Assembly (NCBI GenBank): GCA_903826205.1
Contig: CAIKDP010000250.1
Coordinates: 1-38,866, forward strand
DNA from: Akkermansiaceae bacterium
GTDB taxonomy: Bacteria > Verrucomicrobiota > Verrucomicrobiia > Verrucomicrobiales > Akkermansiaceae
DNA length: 38,866 nucleotides
Reading direction: 5' to 3'
Shown here: one piece after another, positions 24,905 to 32,222 of the stretch
Layout of the letters: the number at the start of each line of letters is the position of its first letter
Numbering within the stretch: position 1 is the stretch's first letter
Made by a program: the position numbers and the translations under genes
The notes under the pieces: model-generated
Databases searched by the model: none
What the model was told of the DNA's origin: nothing
What the model saw: only the letters and a program-made list of their open reading frames with translations

Positions 24905-25435
24905 CTATCCCCGGCGGCGTTCGAGCAACACCAGCATGAGGAAGGACAGAAACAAATTGAGTTCCTCGCGCGGTGTGAGGTCGCCGAGTTTTTCAATTTG
25001 GAAGCGGCCTTCGAAGAACGCCGGCAATTTGGTCAGGCGCATGGCCGGGCGTCCGTCGCTGCGGCTGGCAAGGTAGCGCGGGTGGAAAAAATAGCCGGTG
25101 AGCATGCCCAGGATAGGCACTTCGCCGAGCAGGGAATCCATCACTTTGGCACCGGCGTTTTCCTCACGGAGGGAGAAGTCGGGGATGTTGTCGCCGGGGT
25201 TGAAGGTTTCGTAATGGGCCCGCCAGAGCGAGCGCCACCCGCGGCGGCCGACGCTGCCGATGTCAACGCCTTTGGCATCGGTGGAGAAGTAGCGTGCGGA
25301 CCAATCGATCACCTTGTTCGCCTTGGTGGTGAAGGTCGTTGGACGCGCCGGTGGCCGGACCTGAGGGCCGGGAAAAGGGAATGAAGAGGTGTCTTGGAAT
25401 TTCAGGGTCGGGGAATCAATCCTTGCCCGTGACAA
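24905..25435 (-). CDS. Conserved-looking protein of unknown function
   Basis: About 176 residues if begun at the TTG at 25435; an in-frame stop lies five codons upstream, so no longer start exists. The proline-rich first 30 residues look disordered. The rest is structured, with aromatic-rich strands (WRSLWRAHYETF, GYFFHPRYLASRSDG, PAFFEGRFQIEKLG) and a final hydrophobic helix ending LERRRG. The strand pattern faintly recalls scramblase/LURP-type beta-barrels, but I would not assign it. It is the last gene of the minus-strand run glycosidase, kinase, regulator, 78 bases after the response regulator stop. Confidence 0.6.
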   Translation of the reverse strand: MSRARIDSPTLKFQDTSSFPFPGPQVRPPARPTTFTTKANKVIDWSARYFSTDAKGVDIGSVGRRGWRSLWRAHYETFNPGDNIPDFSLREENAGAKVMDSLLGEVPILGMLTGYFFHPRYLASRSDGRPAMRLTKLPAFFEGRFQIEKLGDLTPREELNLFLSFLMLVLLERRRG

Positions 25436-25513
25436 TACCCATCCAGTTCACAGGGTCGAGATTTTTCGTTGAAAGCCATCTCCACCCATTCAAAATCCAA
25501 CATCTCTGCTCCT

Positions 25514-26149
25514 TCAGAGCCGGTGGAACTTGGCGACGGCTTGGGAGCGGCTGCGGACCTGGAGTTTTTTGTAGATGCGGCCGACAAAGGTTTGCACCGT
25601 CCAGTAGCTGATGTTGAGGTGTTCGGCGATCTCCTTTTTGAGCAGGCCCTTGGCCAGCAGTGCCAGAATCTCCACCTCCCGCGGGCCGAGTTGGGAATCG
25701 TCGCCGTCGGCGGCGGCCGGCTTCTGGAAAGTCTGCACCACACGGCGGGCGATGTTCATGCTCATCGGCGCACCGCCGGCGCGCACTTCCTCGATGGCCG
25801 CCACCAATTGCCCCGGTTGCACCGGCTTGACCAAATAGCCACTGGCCCCCGCCGCCAGCGAGTCGAACACCGAGTCAGAGTTGTCATAGACGGTGACCAT
25901 GATCACTTGCATCGCCGGCAACACCTGGCTGAGCTGGCGCACGCATTCCACCCCGCTCATGCCCGGCAGGTTGATGTCCATCAACACCACCGCCGGGCAC
26001 AGCCCGGGCAACGCCGCCAACGCTTGCTCCGCATCGGCAAACGCCCCGGCACACGCCAACTGCGGCGCGGTTTCTAACATTTCAACGAAATACGAGCGCA
26101 GCGCGTCGTCGTCCTCGACCACCGCCACCGTGACGGGTGGCGTGCTCAT
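25514..26149 (-). CDS. Response regulator, NarL/FixJ type
   Basis: 211 residues. The receiver domain (about 6-122) has the acidic pair in VVEDDD, the phosphoacceptor D58 in VVLMDINLPGMSG, and the conserved Lys in LVKPVQPGQ. A LuxR-type helix-turn-helix covers about 153-205 (LGPREVEILALLAKGLLKKEIAEHLNISYWTVQTFVGRIYKKL). The ATG at 26149 overlaps the kinase stop in an ATGA, so the two are translationally coupled and form a pair. Its target genes are unknown; the adjoining glycosidase-like gene suggests a glycan-related signal, which is inference. Confidence 0.95.
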   Translation of the reverse strand: MSTPPVTVAVVEDDDALRSYFVEMLETAPQLACAGAFADAEQALAALPGLCPAVVLMDINLPGMSGVECVRQLSQVLPAMQVIMVTVYDNSDSVFDSLAAGASGYLVKPVQPGQLVAAIEEVRAGGAPMSMNIARRVVQTFQKPAAADGDDSQLGPREVEILALLAKGLLKKEIAEHLNISYWTVQTFVGRIYKKLQVRSRSQAVAKFHRL

Positions 26150-26970
26150 GACGCCCCCTTCGTTGTTAGAGGCAACGTCAACACCACCAGGGTGCCCTGG
26201 CCGGGAGTGCTGCGCCGCTCGAAAGTGCCACCGATGTGTTGCATGCGTACCCGCATGTTGCGCGACCCGCGGTGTTCTGACAAGGCCGACGTGTCAATAA
26301 AGCCGCAGCCGTTGTCCTGCACTGTCACGCGCAGGCGCTGGTCCTCGAGCGCGATGCCCAGGGTCACCTCGGTGGCGCGGCCATGGCGCACGGCGTTGTG
26401 CAGGGCTTCCTTGGCCGCGAGAAACAGGTTGTGGCGGCGCGCGGAGGTGAGCGGCCGCACCGGCAATTGGTCGGGCACTTCAAACCGCGAACCCACCCCG
26501 GCCAATTCCAGATAGGTCTGCGCGGACTGGCACAAGTATTGGGCGAAGTGCTCAATGCTGTCGTTGGCCGGAGTGACCGCCCACACGATTTCCTCCAAGC
26601 GCCGCACGGTGTTGCGCGCGTGACCGGCAAGCTGCTCCAACTTGGCGTCCACCGCCGGGTTGCCGGGCGTTTGCAATTTAGTTAGATCACTGAGCATGGC
26701 AATGCCCGCCAGCTCGGTGCCCAGGTCGTCGTGCAAGTCGCGGGCGATGCGGGCGCGTTCCGCGGCGAGTCCATGCAGGCGCTGCATGCGCAAAGCCACC
26801 ACGTAGCGCCACGCCCCAAACCCCAGACTGGCCACCACCAGCGCCACCAGCAACCAGAACCACAAACGACGCGTGAGCGGCAGCTGGATTTCCAGATCCA
26901 CGCGTTGCGGCTGGCCGTGTTGGCGGTCCGCCAGGCTGACCCGCCAAACATTGTCGCCGGCGCTGGCCAC
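26146..26970 (-). CDS. Sensor histidine kinase (HisKA_3), N-terminally truncated
   Basis: About 274 residues from a GTG at 26970. One transmembrane helix covers about 37-56 (FWLLVALVVASLGFGAWRYV). Then comes the HisKA_3 box ERARIARDLHDDLGTELAGI with phosphorylated H80, and a HATPase domain with an N-box like AAKEALHNAVRHG and a G-box DNGCGF. Kinases of this class normally have a large extracytoplasmic sensor before the helix. Here only about 36 residues precede it, and an in-frame TGA (27006-27004) lies 12 codons upstream. The reading frame is thus cut off where the out-of-frame glycosidase-like gene arrives. It may be a deletion product, a frameshifted fusion, or a kinase with an unusually short input region. 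Confidence 0.85.
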   Translation of the reverse strand: MASAGDNVWRVSLADRQHGQPQRVDLEIQLPLTRRLWFWLLVALVVASLGFGAWRYVVALRMQRLHGLAAERARIARDLHDDLGTELAGIAMLSDLTKLQTPGNPAVDAKLEQLAGHARNTVRRLEEIVWAVTPANDSIEHFAQYLCQSAQTYLELAGVGSRFEVPDQLPVRPLTSARRHNLFLAAKEALHNAVRHGRATEVTLGIALEDQRLRVTVQDNGCGFIDTSALSEHRGSRNMRVRMQHIGGTFERRSTPGQGTLVVLTLPLTTKGAS

Positions 26971-28507
26971 ATCCTTGAGCGCACAGCCGCTGGCCGCCGG
27001 TTGTCAACATACCCTCCACTTCCACCGCCAAATAATACACGTCATGATCCACCGCAAACCAGCGGCCGTTGAGCCGGCCGTACGGCCGCAGGTCGTTGAT
27101 GAGCGCCGGCAGCATCCGCCGGCCCGCATCCGGGCCGATCCGGCTGGCATCCACGCAACCGACCACCGCGCGCTCAGGCCGCTTGGTACTCCCGCAGTAG
27201 AGGAGATAAGTCTCCTCGCCGGCGGCCTGGCGGATGGCCGCCCAAGTGTCGCGTTGGATTTCAAAGGCGGAGCGCTTTTCCCCCGCCGCCCGTTTGACCG
27301 CAGGCTCACAAGAGACTTTTAGATAACTGAAGCCGCTGTCCACGGCGCGGCGGACCGTAGCGGTGATTTCCCCGACTTCCATCGGGCTGCCCGCCACCTC
27401 GGGATTCGGGTTTGGGTCGAATGCCAGCCGCAGGCCAAAGCGCGCGCCGATCCCGCCGACGCGCTGTGCCACCTCCGGCAGCCATGGTGCCTCCAGCACG
27501 TCGCGGCCGTTGGGCGACATGTCTTCGATCTCGATCACCCCGGGGCGCAAGCGTCCGCCGGACTCGCGCACCGCAGCCACCACATCGAGCGCCTCCCCGC
27601 GGGGATCTTTGCGTTTGAGGAAATTCCAACTGTTCCAACCGGTCAGGGCACCCTTGGTCGTGCGCGCGCCGTGGGTCTTGCCCACCCACTCCACCCAGCG
27701 CGCCAGCGCCTGATCCGGCGGCTCCATCAACATCACCACCTGTTGGCCCCAGCGCGTTTCGCCGGGATCCACCCGCGCGCCGCTCATCTCGGACGTGAGA
27801 TTGAAGGCCACCCTGCCATCCGCAGCCGGCGCGAAGCGGGCGTTGACGTAGGCCGTCGGCGAGCCGACCGGGCCGAACCAAAATCCCTTGCCCGAGCCAT
27901 GATAGAAGCCGCCCGCCTCATGCGCGTCCAACGGTTGGGCCAGTTCGTTGAGCGCGGTGACCGCCGACACCGGGTTGTGGAAACCGGTGATCAGCCACTG
28001 CACCGGAAGGCCGTCCGCCTTGATGGTTAGATCGAGCGCCGTCAGGCTGACCAGTTCTAACGACTTCTGGCCGCCATTGCGGATGGCGGCCTGCGCCAGA
28101 ACCCCCGGCACGCCCGGCACCCGCCCTAACCGCAACAACAGGTCCACTTGCTCGTTTTCAAAGCGGAGCGCCGTCTCAGTCACCAAGGCCGTGCCGTAGG
28201 GCGTTTCTTCCGTTAGATTCCGCACCAACCCCACCACGGTGAGCGCCGCGCCGGCGGACGACACCAGTTGCTTTGCCTCACCGCCCGCGATGATGCTTGC
28301 GCCAAAGCCACCCTGCATCCCGCTCCATCCCGGTGCCGTCACGCTGATGCTGCGGCCGTCGGCGGCCAGCGCCGCGCCCACTGCGGCGGCATCCGGCATG
28401 GCACAAGCCAACCCGCAGGTGGCCAGCAGCGCCAGTGCCAGCCATCCCGGGCTCCAATGGGTGTGTGTCACTCCGCCACCACTGGGCGAGCGCCGCGGCC
28501 AATGCAA
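26687..28507 (-). CDS. Alpha-galactosidase-like (GH27/GH36-type) protein, truncated and running out of frame into the kinase gene
   Basis: 606 codons, of which only about 1-500 look like protein. There is a signal peptide (WLALALLATCGLACA), a beta-rich N-terminal domain, then a GH-D-type TIM barrel beginning TGWNSWNF and including ARFGLRLAFDPNPNP, YLLYCGSTKRPERAV, DASRIGPD and NGRWFAVDHDVYYLA. The block that should be LKxD reads YLKVSCEP, so the usual nucleophile Asp is missing. At about 27010-26993 homology stops, and the last hundred or so residues are Arg-, Gly- and Pro-rich noise: they are the kinase gene read in the wrong frame. The end of the barrel and any C-terminal domain are lost. 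Possibly inactive, or a decayed sensor half of the kinase. Confidence 0.7.
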   Translation of the reverse strand: MHWPRRSPSGGGVTHTHWSPGWLALALLATCGLACAMPDAAAVGAALAADGRSISVTAPGWSGMQGGFGASIIAGGEAKQLVSSAGAALTVVGLVRNLTEETPYGTALVTETALRFENEQVDLLLRLGRVPGVPGVLAQAAIRNGGQKSLELVSLTALDLTIKADGLPVQWLITGFHNPVSAVTALNELAQPLDAHEAGGFYHGSGKGFWFGPVGSPTAYVNARFAPAADGRVAFNLTSEMSGARVDPGETRWGQQVVMLMEPPDQALARWVEWVGKTHGARTTKGALTGWNSWNFLKRKDPRGEALDVVAAVRESGGRLRPGVIEIEDMSPNGRDVLEAPWLPEVAQRVGGIGARFGLRLAFDPNPNPEVAGSPMEVGEITATVRRAVDSGFSYLKVSCEPAVKRAAGEKRSAFEIQRDTWAAIRQAAGEETYLLYCGSTKRPERAVVGCVDASRIGPDAGRRMLPALINDLRPYGRLNGRWFAVDHDVYYLAVEVEGMLTTGGQRLCAQGCGQRRRQCLAGQPGGPPTRPAATRGSGNPAAAHASFVVLVAGGAGGGQSGVWGVALRGGFAHAAPAWTRRGTRPHRPRLARRPGHRAGGHCHAQ

Positions 28508-28540
28508 GCGAAAGTTATGGGTGAGCGGGAAAATGACCGG

Positions 28541-28634
28541 TCTTCGTACGTAGGCGCGTTCGTGAGAACGCGGGTCTTCGTAGGCACGTTCGTGAGAACG
28601 CGGGCCTTCGCAGGCGCGTTCGTGAGAACGCGGG
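28541..28634 (+). repeat. Three tandem copies of a 30-bp palindromic repeat
   Basis: Copies at 28541-28574 (with a 4-base ACGT insertion), 28575-28604 and 28605-28634. Each contains the perfect hairpin GCGTTC, GTGA loop, GAACGC (copy two has a single stem change, CACGTTC) followed by a GCGGG tail. There are no spacers, so it is not a CRISPR. A diverged single copy is at 4852-4879. The array lies directly upstream of the truncated glycosidase gene start. Confidence 0.8.
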
Positions 28635-28657
28635 GGATTGAGGTGATGCGGACTAAG

Positions 28658-28700
28658 AAAACCACAGAAAGAACTAGTGCCACTGAGGGCACCGATTGAT
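28658..28700 (+). repeat. Copy of the AACCAC dispersed repeat
   Basis: Starts AAACCACAGAAAGAACTAGT and continues with CACTGAGGGCACCGATTGATT. It shares the AACCACnGA and CACTGA words with the element at 7718-7785. It follows the tandem palindromic array in a 540-bp gap (28508-29046) where I see no gene. Confidence 0.4.
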
Positions 28701-28760
28701 TTGGAAGACGGGTCTTGGCAAGGCCGGTTTCACCCCAGGGCCCTCTTCTCTTCCCTTGAT

Positions 28761-28833
28761 CCTTGGATGTTGGGAGTTGGATATTGGATATTGAAAATGG
28801 CCGAATTGAATGTCCAATTTCCAAGGTCCAAGG
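28761..28833. repeat. TTGGATATT-rich imperfect inverted repeat
   Basis: The left half repeats TTGGA/GGATATT words; the right half repeats TCCAATTTCC/TCCAAGG words. The outer CCTTGGA (28761-28767) and TCCAAGG (28827-28833) are complementary. The whole 73-bp element could fold imperfectly. It is AT-richer than its surroundings. Confidence 0.45.
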
Positions 28834-28852
28834 TGAAGAGAAGACCCACCGC

Positions 28853-28934
28853 ATGGAGCAAGCTCCATCCTCCCCACGGCGGCGGCAAGCCGCCGCACTC
28901 CATGGCGGATAAGTCGGCGGACCGGGCCGGTCCG
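28853..28934. repeat. Three consecutive perfect hairpins
   Basis: Hairpin one: ATGGAG/CTCCAT, loop CAAG (28853-28868). Hairpin two: GCGGCGG/CCGCCGC, loop CAAG (28879-28896). Hairpin three: CGGACCG/CGGTCCG, loop GGC (28918-28934). The first two share the same loop with unrelated stems. They lie just downstream of the rhamnosidase gene on the minus strand and could end its transcript, though no T-run is present. Confidence 0.5.
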
Positions 28935-29046
28935 CCCTACCTGCGATGCCACTGAAGATAAGCCTAACATTCGCCAGCGGCGATGCGCATGAGACGGGCG
29001 GCGCCGGCAACTTTTCCCGCAGGGGAAAAGGAGTCGCAGACCGCCG

Positions 29047-32000
29047 TTACGGCGCCGGCAGGGTGGCGCAGGTGAGGATGCGCACCGGGCCTATCAGGCC
29101 GGATTCCTGCAAGGCCTCGTTTTTACCCCAGAGCCGCCAGGTGCTGAAGGTGAAGCGGCCGCTGGGGTTGGGCTTGCCTTCCAGCAGCCAGGCGGGCCAG
29201 GCGCGCAGCGAGCCATCGCCATTGAGTTCGCAATCGGCGGGCAGGAACTCATCGCCGATCATGCGGTTGATCCACAGGTTGACGACGCTGACCTGCAAGG
29301 TGTTGGTGCCGCTCTTGACGGCCTCGGTGATTTCGATGCGGAACGGGGCCTTCCACAGGATGCCTAGGTTTTTGCCGTTGAGTTTGACTTCCGCCATCAC
29401 CGCCACGTTGCCGAGGTCCAGATAGAGGCGGCGCTTGTTGCCAAGCATTTCCTGAGAGATGTCGAACGTCTTGCTGTAGGTGGCGGTGCCTGAGAAATGC
29501 TTCACGCCGGGATCCGGGTGCTGGCTCCACGACACCAACTTGTCCAGGGTGACTTTGTCAGGCGCACCCCACTGCGGCGGGAATGCCACCTCCCATGGGC
29601 CGGCGAGTTCCATGGGTGCCGGCAACGCGCCGACCTCGAAGCGGCGGCTCTTGTGATCCGCGGTCTGCAGTTCGTACACCCCCGGCTGCGCCACCGTGCC
29701 TTGGACCAGATCGAGCGCATCCGTCGTGGCAGGTGACTGTGCCACCTCCAGAATGGGCAGACCGTCGCGGGTCACGCGCAACACCTGTTGGGCCGGGTCC
29801 GCCTTGTCCCGGAACACCACAAACACCGAACCGCTCGGCCCGAACTGCAGCGGCAGCACCGTGCATCCGTTAGGCTCGACCCGGTAACCGGGAATGGGCC
29901 GCATGCTGCCGGTCTCCGGATCCCATAACTCCGGTTGCCGGCCACTCACCCGGAACGAACAGAGGGAACTGACAGGCTGATCGACACCTGTGGCCACAAA
30001 GTAAACTTCCGCGCCATCGACCGTGCGGTGGATCCAATTGAGTTTCTTGTCGGAGTTGAAATCGGGCACCACGTCGAGCTTGGCCAGGACTTCTTCCGGT
30101 TTCATGCCGCGGAACACGCGACCCTTGCCGACGACGCGGTCTTTCACCGTCTCGTCGGTGCCCCACAATTCCTCGGCGAGTTTCTTCAACACCAGATCGG
30201 CCTGTTGGGAGTCGGCCAGGCCCGGGGTGGCCTCCGGCGCGGGGCCGAGGATCACCGCACCCTCCTCCACCAGGCTTTTGATTTTCCTGAGCATGGCCAC
30301 GCTCATGTTCTTGGTGTTGGTGGTGGAGAGCGCCAGCAAGCGGTAGCGCATGCCGGTGGCCAGGACCAGCCGCCCGTCTTTCACACCCGCCTGATTGACG
30401 AATGCCTGCGGGCTGATGCCATCGTAGTCATATCCCGTTAGAGACAGCAGGTTGAAGCGTTGCATCGGCTCCTCCGGCTGCAGGCTGAGCACGTCGGCGA
30501 CGAAGGTTCCCTGCCGCAACAGGTATTGGCAGCGGGCCAGGTATTGGTGCCAGGCCTTGGAGTTTTCCCACCACGTCTGGGTCCGCTCATAGTGCAGGCC
30601 GTAAGGTCCCATGCTCACGCCGGGCCGCAGGTCCCGCGCCCACGGTTGCATCGCGTAACGGTGGAAAACGATGCGGTTGACCCCGCCGCACAACACCCGG
30701 TCGCCGCGCGCCTTGATGGTGGCCGGATGGCCGCGCCACCGCTCTCTTCTGTTAGATGTGAACGACTCCGCGCCGACCACCGGCCGGCCGTTGACGTGTG
30801 CCGCGGAGGCCATCGCCTTGAGCGTCCAGTCCAGCCGTCCGCCGCCCGACCACCAGAACTCGCACATCGGTTCATCCACGGCATTGATCACATCCATGTC
30901 GAGGGCGGGCGTGCCGTAGGCTTCCATTGAGAGCCGCATCCCGTGGGCATGGGCCAATTTCCCGAGATGCCCGATGTAATTTTCCGTGAGCAACTGCGAC
31001 ACGGTCTGGCGCAGGTCCCACAGGAAGCGTTCCGTAATGTCCACGCTGCCGATGAAGCGTCCGGTTAGAATCGGCAGGAACGGCAACATGTCATAGCCGC
31101 GCAACCTCTTGAATTCCTCGCGCATCTTCGGCGTCCAGTTCTGGCCGCCAATCTCCCAGCTGTCCACATGGGTCGACACCAGGGTTTTTCCCGCCAGCGG
31201 CCCGACGTCATCGATCAGCTTGCCGATCATCCCGTCGAATTGCGCCTCAATCCCCTCCTTGCTCAACTTGTCGCACTCCGGGCCGATGCCGGTGGCCGGC
31301 GCCGGATGGCTTTCCGCCCCGCTGAAAGTGTGGCCGAAACGCACCACCGTCCATTCGCCCTCGGGCGGGCTCGTCTCGTCGTTGCGCCCGAGTGCGGGGG
31401 CGTCCCACACCAGCTTGCCATCCGCGTTCATCCGGTCCGTTAGATCCACAATCCGCGCCTGCTCGATCATGACTTCCCCGGGCACCTTGGCCTCGCGGTC
31501 GGTGCCCATGCTGTAACCGGAGATATACGACCACGACACCGATTTTTCCGCCAGGTTGCGGACCCGGTCCTCGATGTTAGGCAGGGTCTTGGGCGTCGGA
31601 AACGCCAGCACGGCGATATCGCGGTAGTATCCCTTGCAAGTGCGCGGCGGCGGCAGCACGCCCGCGAATTTCTTGCCGCCGGGCACGCGTTGTTCGCTGG
31701 TGACGACCACCTGCATCGCCTTGTCGAGCGGGATCCACGGGCCGCCGCTGCCGTTCCAGCCGGCGTCGTCATTCATGTTCACCTCGATGCCGAGGCGCTG
31801 GGCCTCGCTGGCCATGTGTTTGAAAAGGGTGCGCCATTCGTCGCTCATGAAGACCACCGGCCCCACCGGGGTGCCCTGGTCCACTTCCATGATCAACACC
31901 CCGCCGATGCCGACGCGCTGCATTGCCTCCAGATCCGCGGTGATGCCTTCGCGGGTGATGTTGCCGTTGAGCCAGAACCAGTAAACCCAGGGCTTGGCCG

Positions 32001-32127
32001 CCGCGGGCGGAGTGACAAAGTCACGCTCCAGCGCGCTCTCCGCCGCCGCAACCCGCAACACCGGCGACAATATCAGCAGGCCGAGCATAACTAACAACCA
32101 TCCCGTGGCATAAACCCTCTTAGGCAT
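29047..32127 (-). CDS. GH106-type alpha-L-rhamnosidase, exported
   Basis: 1026 residues from the ATG at 32127, chosen because a signal peptide follows (LLVMLGLLILSPVLRVAAA); the frame continues upstream without one. The opening FVTPPAAAKPWVYWFWLNGNITREGITADLEAMQRVGIGGVLI (in part) is the GH106 hallmark. It is followed by DEWRTLFKHMASEAQRLGIEVNMNDDAGWNGSGGPW. The middle has STHVDSWEIGGQNWTP and EAYGTPALDMDVINAVDEPMCEFW, where catalytic glutamates of the family lie. The C-terminus is a galactose-binding-like fold (RLYLDLGNVAVMAEVKLNGKNLG, NTLQVSVVNLWINR). It removes alpha-L-rhamnose from pectic or other glycans outside the cytoplasm. It is codirectional with and 95 bases downstream of the pilin-like gene. 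Confidence 0.9.
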   Translation of the reverse strand: MPKRVYATGWLLVMLGLLILSPVLRVAAAESALERDFVTPPAAAKPWVYWFWLNGNITREGITADLEAMQRVGIGGVLIMEVDQGTPVGPVVFMSDEWRTLFKHMASEAQRLGIEVNMNDDAGWNGSGGPWIPLDKAMQVVVTSEQRVPGGKKFAGVLPPPRTCKGYYRDIAVLAFPTPKTLPNIEDRVRNLAEKSVSWSYISGYSMGTDREAKVPGEVMIEQARIVDLTDRMNADGKLVWDAPALGRNDETSPPEGEWTVVRFGHTFSGAESHPAPATGIGPECDKLSKEGIEAQFDGMIGKLIDDVGPLAGKTLVSTHVDSWEIGGQNWTPKMREEFKRLRGYDMLPFLPILTGRFIGSVDITERFLWDLRQTVSQLLTENYIGHLGKLAHAHGMRLSMEAYGTPALDMDVINAVDEPMCEFWWSGGGRLDWTLKAMASAAHVNGRPVVGAESFTSNRRERWRGHPATIKARGDRVLCGGVNRIVFHRYAMQPWARDLRPGVSMGPYGLHYERTQTWWENSKAWHQYLARCQYLLRQGTFVADVLSLQPEEPMQRFNLLSLTGYDYDGISPQAFVNQAGVKDGRLVLATGMRYRLLALSTTNTKNMSVAMLRKIKSLVEEGAVILGPAPEATPGLADSQQADLVLKKLAEELWGTDETVKDRVVGKGRVFRGMKPEEVLAKLDVVPDFNSDKKLNWIHRTVDGAEVYFVATGVDQPVSSLCSFRVSGRQPELWDPETGSMRPIPGYRVEPNGCTVLPLQFGPSGSVFVVFRDKADPAQQVLRVTRDGLPILEVAQSPATTDALDLVQGTVAQPGVYELQTADHKSRRFEVGALPAPMELAGPWEVAFPPQWGAPDKVTLDKLVSWSQHPDPGVKHFSGTATYSKTFDISQEMLGNKRRLYLDLGNVAVMAEVKLNGKNLGILWKAPFRIEITEAVKSGTNTLQVSVVNLWINRMIGDEFLPADCELNGDGSLRAWPAWLLEGKPNPSGRFTFSTWRLWGKNEALQESGLIGPVRILTCATLPAP

Positions 32128-32222
32128 GGGGTAGGATTCACAAATAAAACGGCTTTGAAGATGCGCTGTCATGCCACGGTGATACCGCATCGGGAGACAT
32201 CTGCAAGGACGAAGATGCCGGA

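Noticed and set aside
28541-28634. CRISPR-like array of palindromic repeats
   Set aside because: The three 30-bp units are directly adjacent with no spacer sequence and no cas genes nearby.
7829-32127. A polysaccharide utilisation locus or defence island
   Set aside because: No SusC/D, transporter, sulfatase, restriction, toxin-antitoxin or nuclease cluster was found. The hydrolases are dispersed and interleaved with core genes.
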